Assembly (NCBI GenBank): GCA_020051175.1
Contig: JAGVJJ010000010.1
Location: forward strand, 58,089 to 122,088
Reading direction: 5' to 3'
Source: Bacteroidia bacterium
Lineage (GTDB): Bacteria; Bacteroidota; Bacteroidia; 2-12-FULL-35-15
DNA: 64,000 nt
Shown: positions 1 through 7,481 of the stretch, one piece after another
Numbering within the stretch: the stretch's first letter is position 1
How the letters are laid out: each line of letters begins with the position of its first letter
Translations under genes and position numbers: made by a program
The notes under the pieces: model-generated
The model's database searches: none
Seen by the model: only the letters and a program-made list of their open reading frames with translations
Told to the model about the DNA's origin: nothing

Positions 1-792
1 AGAAATGCGTTTCAAATTCTGTTCCAGTATCCCTGAAATGCTACCAGCCCTTCCGTTACTGTTACCAACCAGGTTCAGCTCTCCGTCAATGCCTGCAGAG
101 TCGCGTAGCTTTGCAGGCTCTACAAGTATAACTCCAGCCATGGCATCCGGCCCGTAACGTACACTGTTTGCACCTTTTACTACAGTTAAATTAGTAGCAA
201 TAAAAGGATCTATTTCAGGCGCATGCTCACTTCCCCACTGCTGACCTTCCTGACGGATGCCATTGTTCAGTATTAATATCCTGTTGCTATGAAGCCCATG
301 AATAACAGGTTTTGAAATACCGGAACCAGTTTGCATCGCAGATACACCGGTTATATTCTTTAATGCATCGCCCAGTGTACGGCCCCGGGTTTCGTCCAGT
401 TCACGGCCTCTCATCACATAGCTGCTTTGCGTAGTTTTTTCAGGCGCTTTGTCAAGCACAACATTCACCAGTCCCAGCTCCTGCAAATGGTGCTCAGGAT
501 AAAAGTTCTGAAGCGTATTCCCGTTTATTGTAATAGGCATGGAAATATCCTCACAGCCCATGTGCCTGCAGGTGATGGTATAATTGCCATTGCAAAGCCC
601 GGCAATGATATAATTTCCAAGGCTGTCGGTAAGGGCCCCCCTTTTCAGCTCGGGAATATATATTTCAGCAAACTCCAGCGGGTCGCGGTCATGATGGTCA
701 ATGACCTTTCCAACAAGCGAAAAGGTGCATTGTGCACGAATTACAGTACCAGATACAATACCAATAAAAAATAAAAGAATAGCTTTTTTCAT
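1..792 (-). CDS. TonB-dependent receptor, N-terminal part (carboxypeptidase-regulatory-like domain plus plug); truncated by window edge
   Basis: Minus-strand translation starts MKKAILLFFIGIVSGTVIRAQCTFSLVGKVIDHHDRDPLEFAEIYIPELKRGALTDSLGNYIIAGL..., then a plug-like segment (...GRTLGDALKNITGVSAMQTGSGISKPVIHGLHSNRILILNNGIRQEGQQWGSEHAPEIDP...). Confidence 0.88.
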   Translation of the reverse strand, partial: MKKAILLFFIGIVSGTVIRAQCTFSLVGKVIDHHDRDPLEFAEIYIPELKRGALTDSLGNYIIAGLCNGNYTITCRHMGCEDISMPITINGNTLQNFYPEHHLQELGLVNVVLDKAPEKTTQSSYVMRGRELDETRGRTLGDALKNITGVSAMQTGSGISKPVIHGLHSNRILILNNGIRQEGQQWGSEHAPEIDPFIATNLTVVKGANSVRYGPDAMAGVILVEPAKLRDSAGIDGELNLVGNSNGRAGSISGILEQNLKRIS

Positions 793-902
793 TAACATTC
801 AGAAAGCATCCTATTGGTTAATATAGGAATTAACCAATAGTTGCAGGTTCATGAAATGGTTTAACAACACCGCCTCTAAAGGCAATGTAAAACAAAGTGA
901 AA

Positions 903-1217
903 TTAAGCTATTGGAGGTGCCCGGGCAGGAAGGTTGGTCAGTATGCGTTTTATATAAACACGTTCAACCGATATTGAATAAGTAAACTGTTCTGAAGAAT
1001 TTATAAAGTGGTAATCTGCACCCGTTTCCGGGCTGGAATCCCCCAGTGTAAAAACACAAACATCGCAATGATGCTCCAACTCATGAAAGTGCTTTTCATT
1101 GGCAGTACAATGCTTGTCAGACAGGTGTTCAAAGGCATGGACCTGTTTCTCCACCATCGGGAACAGGAACAGCAAGAGTACAGCTATTGAAATATATTTT
1201 TGTAATTCTTTACGCAT
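903..1217 (-). CDS. Small secreted/membrane-anchored His/Cys-rich protein, possible metal-binding; upstream of TonB receptor
   Basis: ORF track starts at 1271, but a TACCTTTG -7 motif (minus, 1227-1234) favours the start at 1217: MRKELQKYISIAVLLLFLFPMVEKQVHAFEHLSDKHCTANEKHFHELEHHCDVCVF...LPARAPPIA. Signal/TM segment then HC...HFHELEHHCDVC. Confidence 0.6.
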   Translation of the reverse strand: MRKELQKYISIAVLLLFLFPMVEKQVHAFEHLSDKHCTANEKHFHELEHHCDVCVFTLGDSSPETGADYHFINSSEQFTYSISVERVYIKRILTNLPARAPPIA

Positions 1218-1226
1218 TGTAGAATG

Positions 1227-1258
1227 CAAAGGTAATTTGTTTTGAAGGATATTGCAAA
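1227..1258 (-). promoter_or_regulatory. Bacteroidetes-type promoter (TTTG - 20 bp - TACCTTTG) for the 903-1217 gene and possibly the TonB receptor
   Basis: Minus strand: CAAAGGTA at 1227-1234 (= TACCTTTG) and CAAA at 1255-1258 (= TTTG), 20 bp apart; matches the TTTG/TAnnTTTG consensus. Confidence 0.5.
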
Positions 1259-1286
1259 TTTGTATGAGCAAGCTACCGCACGCGCG

Positions 1287-2801
1287 TTACTTCACCAAGG
1301 CCATTATTTCTTCCACATGCTTCCTCTCATTCGACAAGCGAGGCACTTTGTGTTGTCCGCCCAGCTTGTTTTTCGATTCAAACCACCGGTAAAAAGTATT
1401 TTCAGGAAGTGAGCGCACAATGGGCTGTTTGAGTATCATGTTTTTATATCGTTTTGCTTCGTAGTCGGAATTGATGGATTTAAGTGCGTTGTCGAGCATC
1501 TCAGTAAAATATTCAATGGTACTTGGTTGCTTATCAAACTCAATAAGCCATTCATGAGCGCCACTGCTTGTACCATCCATATACACAGGTGCAGCGGTGT
1601 ATTCTTTTATCTGCGCACCCGTTTTTTCACAGGCAATGCTCAAAGCTTTATCAGCATTATGCACCACAACTTCTTCTCCAAAAGCATTCATGAAATGCTT
1701 GGTTCTGCCTGTAATTTTGAAGCGGAAAGGGTTCAATGAAGTAAATTTAATGGTATCCCCTATTTTATACCGCCACAGGCCTCCGGTAGAAGAAATAACA
1801 AGGGCGTAATTTGTATTCAGGTCAACCTCTTCCAGAGAAAGTGTTTTATTGCTTTCACTGCCAGCTTCGTTCATAGGGATAAACTCGTAATAGATGCCAT
1901 AATCCAGCATAAGCAGCAGTTCATCCGAATCTTTCTGATCCTGTATCCCAAAAAAACCTTCCGAAGCATTGTACAATTCGAGAAAATTAACATCGGGCTT
2001 TTTGAATACAGCTTTAAACTGCTCACGGTACGGATTAAAATTCACCCCTCCGTGAAAATACACCTCCAGGTTAGGCCACACATCTGCTATAGACGATTTA
2101 CCCTTAATTTCAAGAACCCTTTTTACTATCAACAGCATCCAGGAAGGAACACCCGCAAGGCTTACCATGTTTTCATCGGCAATGGCCTGGGAAAGCTTTT
2201 CCAGCTTGTCGTCCCACTTGTCCATCAGTGCTATTGAAATGTCGGGAGCGCGGAAAAATTCGGCCCACATTGGTAAATTATTCATAACAATTGCCGACAA
2301 ATCACCGTTCTGGGACTCATAATCGCCATAATGATCCGTTTTGAGGCTGCCGCCAAGGGCGAGGTTCTTGCCGGTAAACAGTTGGGTTTCGGGATACAAT
2401 GAGCAATAGATGGCAATCATGTCGCGGCCACCATTATAATGGCATTCATCAAGCGACTCCTTGCTTACGGGGATGTATTTACTTTTGTCGCTGGTGGTAC
2501 CTGACGATTTTGCAAACCATTTGATGTCTGTATTCCACAATATATTCTGTTCACCCCTCCGGGTGCGTTCAATAAAAGGTTTTAGACTGTCATAATCCTG
2601 CAAGGGAACGGTATCCCTGAAATGAGCAGGGTTCTGAATGTTTTTAAAATTGTGTAATTTTCCCCACTCTGTGTCTTTAGCTGATGTAAGCAGCTTGCGC
2701 AGGCATTCGTGCTGAACATCGTGTGGGTATTTCATAAAAAGTTCTATCTGATGCATCCTTTTTTTCATCCACCAGCTGGCGATAGAATTTAGTATGGTCA
2801 T
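1287..2801 (-). CDS. GH3 auxin-responsive promoter family protein (acyl-acid-amido synthetase-like)
   Basis: 504 aa; ANL-type motif WFAKSSGTTSDKSKYIPVS and C-terminal FKITGRTKHFMNAFGEEVVVHNADKAL typical of the GH3 family. Confidence 0.85.
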   Translation of the reverse strand: MTILNSIASWWMKKRMHQIELFMKYPHDVQHECLRKLLTSAKDTEWGKLHNFKNIQNPAHFRDTVPLQDYDSLKPFIERTRRGEQNILWNTDIKWFAKSSGTTSDKSKYIPVSKESLDECHYNGGRDMIAIYCSLYPETQLFTGKNLALGGSLKTDHYGDYESQNGDLSAIVMNNLPMWAEFFRAPDISIALMDKWDDKLEKLSQAIADENMVSLAGVPSWMLLIVKRVLEIKGKSSIADVWPNLEVYFHGGVNFNPYREQFKAVFKKPDVNFLELYNASEGFFGIQDQKDSDELLLMLDYGIYYEFIPMNEAGSESNKTLSLEEVDLNTNYALVISSTGGLWRYKIGDTIKFTSLNPFRFKITGRTKHFMNAFGEEVVVHNADKALSIACEKTGAQIKEYTAAPVYMDGTSSGAHEWLIEFDKQPSTIEYFTEMLDNALKSINSDYEAKRYKNMILKQPIVRSLPENTFYRWFESKNKLGGQHKVPRLSNERKHVEEIMALVK

Positions 2802-3037
2802 ATATCTTAAATTGAGGTTAAATACTTAATACGCCTGCATATTGCGCAATCATTCGAGCAGGAGCAATACGTAAAGGTATAACTTTGCCGGCAAACATCT
2901 GTTATTTCTTTTTCTGAGCTGGTATCATTTTTTAATTGAACCCGCCTTAAAACATACTGCTTACGGTCTTAATAGTTATTTGACAGAAATTAAAAGTTCA
3001 TGCCATAAACTATTGAACGATTTACGAATAAATAATG

Positions 3038-3045
3038 TACTTTTG
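3038..3045 (+). promoter_or_regulatory. Putative -7 element (TACTTTTG) for the deoxyhypusine synthase-like gene
   Basis: TACTTTTG matches TAnnTTTG; TTG at 3013-3015 is a candidate -33 element with somewhat long spacing. Confidence 0.4.
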
Positions 3046-3077
3046 CACACGTTAAAAATTAAAAAAAAAATCTGATT

Positions 3078-4052
3078 ATGCACAAAGGACCAATTTCAAA
3101 TTTTATTGAAACACACTATAAGCATTTTAATGCTGCAGCCCTTGTGGATGCGGCTAAAGGATACGAACTACACCTGAGCGAAGGCGGTAAAATGATGCTA
3201 ACGCTGGCTGGTGCCATGAGTACTGCTGAGCTTGGTAAATCACTTGCGGAAATGATTCGCCAGGGAAAAGTGGACATTATTTCCTGCACGGGTGCTAACC
3301 TTGAAGAAGATATTATGAATCTTGTGGCGCATTCACACTACAAGCGTGTTCCGAATTACCGTGACCTTTCTCCTCAGGATGAATGGGACCTTTTGGAGAA
3401 TCACTACAACCGTGTTACAGATACCTGTATACCTGAAGAAGAGGCTTTCAGAAGACTACAAAAGCATATCCACAAAATATGGAAAGATGCGGATGACAAA
3501 GGCGAGCGCTATTTTCCACATGAGTTTATGTACAAAATTCTGTTGAGTGGCGAACTGAAGCAATATTATGAAATTGACCCTAAAGATTCGTGGATGCTGG
3601 CTGCTGCAGAGCGTAATTTACCGATGGTAGTACCGGGTTGGGAAGATTCCACTATGGGTAATATTTTTGCATCGTATGTAATTAAAAAAGAAATCAAGGC
3701 TTCTACCATGAAGTCGGGGATTGAGTACATGGCCTGGCTTGCGGACTGGTACGTAAGAAACTCGGAAGGCAAAGGAGTAGGCTTTTTCCAGATTGGCGGA
3801 GGTATTGCCGGTGACTTCCCTATTTGTGTGGTACCAATGCTTTACCAGGATATGGAAATGGAAAACATTCCTTTCTGGAGCTATTTCTGCCAGATTTCTG
3901 ATTCAACCACCAGCTACGGTTCCTACTCAGGTGCCGTTCCAAATGAAAAAATAACCTGGGGAAAACTGGACATTCATACTCCCAAGTATATTGTAGAATC
4001 AGACGCAACCATTGTGGCACCGCTGATTTTCGCATGGATATTGCATTGGTAA
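3078..4052 (+). CDS. Deoxyhypusine synthase family protein
   Basis: 324 aa; MLTLAGAMSTAELGKSLAEMIRQGKVDIISCTGANLEEDI and C-terminal NEKITWGKLDIHTPKYIVESDATIVAPLIFAWI, aligning with the DHS catalytic-lysine WGK region. Confidence 0.88.
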   Translation: MHKGPISNFIETHYKHFNAAALVDAAKGYELHLSEGGKMMLTLAGAMSTAELGKSLAEMIRQGKVDIISCTGANLEEDIMNLVAHSHYKRVPNYRDLSPQDEWDLLENHYNRVTDTCIPEEEAFRRLQKHIHKIWKDADDKGERYFPHEFMYKILLSGELKQYYEIDPKDSWMLAAAERNLPMVVPGWEDSTMGNIFASYVIKKEIKASTMKSGIEYMAWLADWYVRNSEGKGVGFFQIGGGIAGDFPICVVPMLYQDMEMENIPFWSYFCQISDSTTSYGSYSGAVPNEKITWGKLDIHTPKYIVESDATIVAPLIFAWILHW

Positions 4053-4060
4053 TCTTTATT

Positions 4061-4101
4061 AAAAACGAAGCCTTTTGTATGTTGCAAAAGACTTCGTTTT
4101 T
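4061..4101 (+). terminator. Intrinsic terminator after the deoxyhypusine synthase-like gene
   Basis: AAAAACGAAGCCTTTTG-TATGTTG-CAAAAGACTTCGTTTTT stem-loop with T-run. Confidence 0.75.
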
Positions 4102-4328
4102 AAAAATATTTGCTTTGAATTGATTTAATACTTATCTTCGCTTCACAGGTGATAATAATTTTTTTTATCTAAACGCAACATTTATATTTTTTTAACGTTA
4201 GATAACTAATTTTTTCATTTAGTATTGACCCGGTTAAAAATATTTTTAGCCACTAAACAAAAGGAGACTCTGATATAGCATAAAACTACTTTTTTATCTT
4301 TTATTCACAAATAAAAAAGGAGGTACCT

Positions 4329-4931
4329 ATGCTTATCAAACAGCTTGTTGACGACCAGGAACTTGTCAATCAATACATCAGCGGTGAAGAGTCTGCTCTC
4401 TGTACTTTAATCCAACGTCATAAACGCAGAATATTCAGTTACATAATGCATACCGTTAAGGATAAGGCATTGGCTGAAGACATTTTCCAGGATACCTTCA
4501 TTAAAGTAATCGGCACCCTAAAAAAGGGACATTACAATGAGGAAGGTAAATTCCTTCCCTGGGTACTCCGCATTTCCCATAATTTAATTATCGACAGCTT
4601 CAGGCGTGATAAGCGCATGCCTACCATCAGCGGTGGTACCAACGATGATGGTGAGGAGTTTGATATATTCAGCCTGTTGGGCGAGTTCGACAGCAATGCA
4701 GAACAGGATATAATCCAGGGCCAGATACGCAAAGACATACGCAAACTGATTGAAAACCTTCCCGTGGAGCAGCGTGAAGTACTTATGATGCGCCACTATT
4801 ATGATATGAGCTTTAAAGAGATTTCAGAACAAACCAATGTAAGTATCAATACTGCGTTGGGACGCATGAGATACGCCCTTATCAACCTCCGTAAAATGAT
4901 TGAAGAAAAAGATATTGTTGTAAACTATTAA
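4329..4931 (+). CDS. RNA polymerase sigma-70 family (ECF) sigma factor
   Basis: 200 aa; DKALAEDIFQDTFIKV (region 2) and LPVEQREVLMMRHYYDMSFKEISEQTNVSINTALGRMRYAL (region 4). Confidence 0.92.
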   Translation: MLIKQLVDDQELVNQYISGEESALCTLIQRHKRRIFSYIMHTVKDKALAEDIFQDTFIKVIGTLKKGHYNEEGKFLPWVLRISHNLIIDSFRRDKRMPTISGGTNDDGEEFDIFSLLGEFDSNAEQDIIQGQIRKDIRKLIENLPVEQREVLMMRHYYDMSFKEISEQTNVSINTALGRMRYALINLRKMIEEKDIVVNY

Positions 4932-4963
4932 GCTGATTTTGCCCTGCTTTTTGTTGTGAGATT

Positions 4964-5003
4964 AAGGCATATTAAACCGAAAGTTCCCGGATTAATATGC
5001 CTT
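4964..5003. terminator. Inverted repeat between convergent genes, likely bidirectional terminator
   Basis: AAGGCATATTAA ... TTAATATGCCTT (12-bp perfect arms), overlapping the stop codon of the minus-strand prenyltransferase gene. Confidence 0.5.
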
Positions 5004-5967
5004 ATATCATTTTTATGAAGTCCAGTATAATGTAGGCAAATACAAACAGGTAGCAAATGCCAGCAAACATAATGCCCTTGGTGATGGTTTCCGCTTTCTC
5101 AAAATCCGCTTTTGTGCCAGCTTTCATCACTTTGAATCCAAGATAAAGCAATGGCAGCTGCAATGCGATAAGGAAATAACCAATTGTAAGATAATCCTTG
5201 GTAACAAACTGCTTTACCTGGTGATAGGTTAGAAACAGAAGGAGTACAGCAATAATAATAAATATGATGAGCTTGCTGAACTTAACTCCAATTGCAATAG
5301 GGATGGTATTATAGCCATGCTCCCTATCGCCTTCCTGCTTTTCAATGTCTTTAATTATTTCACGGATAAGGGTAATTAAAAAAGTGAAAAAACAAATCCC
5401 TGCACAATAAATCCACAAACTGTTTAAATTGAACTTCTCGTCTATCGGGAGATAGGCTTTATAACAAGCCAGCGATTCATAAACAGCAACCACAAATGGT
5501 ACAAGGGCTGTAAATGCAGCAATAACAAGGTTTCCAAGAAGAAACTGCTTTTTAAAGGTTGTGGAGTAAAACCATAATCCGGAAATGCACATAAAATGTG
5601 CGAAAGCAAGCTTTGGAGCCCCAACAGAATAAGATACATACAAGCCAATCATAAATGCCAGGATATTGATCACCATGTGGGCACCCATGGCTACCCTGCG
5701 CTTTATCCCCTTGTCAATAACCAACCGTTCAGGATGGTTTAGTTTATCGGTACGGACATCGAAATAATCATTGATAATATAGCCAGCAGCAGCAATCATT
5801 ACAGTTGACAGTACCAATAAAAAGAACTGAAGTTCACTCAACTGAAGTTCAAAATAGCTGCTTTGGGCTTTTAGTATCGGGAATATAAGGCACCAGCGCA
5901 CCACATACTGAGTGAAGGCAATGATTAAAAGGTTCTGAACCCGAATTAATTTTAAGAATGATAACAT
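5002..5967 (-). CDS. UbiA-family prenyltransferase, geranylgeranylglyceryl-phosphate synthase-like
   Basis: 321 aa, multipass; AAAGYIINDYFDVRTDKLNHPERLVIDKGIKRRVAM (NDxxDxxxD) and DIEKQEGDREHGYNTIPIAIG second Asp motif. Confidence 0.87.
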   Translation of the reverse strand: MLSFLKLIRVQNLLIIAFTQYVVRWCLIFPILKAQSSYFELQLSELQFFLLVLSTVMIAAAGYIINDYFDVRTDKLNHPERLVIDKGIKRRVAMGAHMVINILAFMIGLYVSYSVGAPKLAFAHFMCISGLWFYSTTFKKQFLLGNLVIAAFTALVPFVVAVYESLACYKAYLPIDEKFNLNSLWIYCAGICFFTFLITLIREIIKDIEKQEGDREHGYNTIPIAIGVKFSKLIIFIIIAVLLLFLTYHQVKQFVTKDYLTIGYFLIALQLPLLYLGFKVMKAGTKADFEKAETITKGIMFAGICYLFVFAYIILDFIKMI

Positions 5968-6094
5968 ATCTGGTTACGAATAAACAAATTGTAACGAATC
6001 TACGAATACTAATATGGAGTAATTAACGAATTTTAAAAATTGAACAAACTACCAATTAAACTGTTTACTCCACGAACTAAAAACTCCGAACTAT

Positions 6095-6598
6095 TCACCA
6101 ATTCCCCTGCACACGCATCACCTGCTCAATAACATCGCGTACACAACCCTTTCCTCCTACCCTATCAGAAACATAAATACAAATATCTTTTATCTCCTGG
6201 GCAGCATCATTGGGACAGGTTGGTACCCCTACCCTTTTCATTACATCATAATCAGGAATATCATCCCCCATGTACAAAACTTCATCCGGTTGAATATTGT
6301 AGGTGAGAATGAATTCATCAAAGGCATCTACTTTATTGTCTATACCAAGATACAAATCGTATATGCCTAATCCATTTAAGCGACTACGGGTCATTTCATT
6401 CTTCCCGCCTGAAATAATCGCAATTTTGTAACCCTTCTTTACAGCCAGCTGCATGGCATATCCATCCTTTATATTCATTGCTCTCATCTGTCCACCGTCT
6501 GGCATCAGTATTACCGAACCATCTGTAAGTACGCCATCAATATCAAAAATAAAGGCTTTGGTACGTGTAAGTTTTGTTTTAAAATTTTCCATCACCAC
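6095..6598 (-). CDS. HAD-IIIA family phosphatase, KdsC-like (3-deoxy-D-manno-octulosonate 8-phosphate phosphatase)
   Basis: 167 aa; FIFDIDGVLTDGSVILMPDGGQMRAMNIKDGYAMQLAVKKGYKIAIISGG...YMGDDIPDYDVMKRVGVPTCPNDA; start may be the internal Met at 6592. Confidence 0.87.
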   Translation of the reverse strand: MVMENFKTKLTRTKAFIFDIDGVLTDGSVILMPDGGQMRAMNIKDGYAMQLAVKKGYKIAIISGGKNEMTRSRLNGLGIYDLYLGIDNKVDAFDEFILTYNIQPDEVLYMGDDIPDYDVMKRVGVPTCPNDAAQEIKDICIYVSDRVGGKGCVRDVIEQVMRVQGNW

Positions 6599-6602
6599 GA
6601 AA

Positions 6603-7394
6603 TTAGTTCTTTTTCTGTTTGTCCAGATCCATAATGCTCTTGCTTAACAATCGATACATTTTTTTATACTCTTTTCTATTACCAAGCAGCTGAAGGTGTT
6701 TATTCATTGTGTTTTTGTCCTTCCGTTTTGCCGGACCGGTCTGCATCTCAACAGGGGAAGCATGTTGAATTTTTTTTGCAGTTTCTTCGATCAGCGGCTT
6801 TAAAATATCCAATGAAAGATTATTCGCTTTTAAAAGAACATCTGCTATAGCATACATGTGATTACTAAAATTACAAGCAAAAACTGCCGCCAGATGTATC
6901 GTTTTGCGTTGCTCGGAATTTATTTCCAGAACATTGTTGCTAATGTTTTCTGCAAGGAAGGTAAGACTTTTTAAAGTTTTAGAATTGCTTGCTTCCAGGC
7001 AAAAAGGAACTGCTTTGATATTTACTTTATTGCTTTTAGAGAAGGTTTGCAAGGGATAAAAAACACCATAATTTGCAGATGCAGTCTTAAGTGCATTCAT
7101 ATCCACGCTTCCCGATGTATGAACTACGATTTTATTCTTTAGTTTCAGCAGTTTTGCAATTTCACCTACCACATCATCCTTTACAGCAATGATGTATACA
7201 TCTGCGGTTTTGTCAATTGTCTGTATAGAATCAGTGTAACCACAGTTTAACTTTTTAGCCAAACCAACAGCATTTTCGAATTGCCTGCTGTATACCTGCA
7301 CAATGGGTTGTCCGGACTTCTTCAAGGCCAAACCAAGATGTGTAGCTACATTGCCGGCACCAAGTAAAACTATTTTATAGCGAGGGGATTTCAC
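6603..7394 (-). CDS. DUF2520 / Rossmann-like domain protein (NADP oxidoreductase-like)
   Basis: 263 aa; KIVLLGAGNVATHLGLAL Rossmann motif; HTSGSVDMNAL...YPLQTFSK... characteristic of the family. Confidence 0.82.
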   Translation of the reverse strand: MKSPRYKIVLLGAGNVATHLGLALKKSGQPIVQVYSRQFENAVGLAKKLNCGYTDSIQTIDKTADVYIIAVKDDVVGEIAKLLKLKNKIVVHTSGSVDMNALKTASANYGVFYPLQTFSKSNKVNIKAVPFCLEASNSKTLKSLTFLAENISNNVLEINSEQRKTIHLAAVFACNFSNHMYAIADVLLKANNLSLDILKPLIEETAKKIQHASPVEMQTGPAKRKDKNTMNKHLQLLGNRKEYKKMYRLLSKSIMDLDKQKKN

Positions 7395-7419
7395 GGCAGA
7401 TTATTAAGAATATTTTAAA

Positions 7420-7474
7420 GCCACAGATTCGAAGATTTGTATTATTTATTAATAAAAATCTGTAAATCTGTGGC
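7420..7474. repeat. Dispersed intergenic palindrome family A, copy 1
   Basis: GCCACAGATTCGAAGATTT ... AAATCTGTAAATCTGTGGC, between DUF2520 and ccmF genes; three more copies in the window. Confidence 0.75.
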
Positions 7475-7481
7475 AAAAAAT

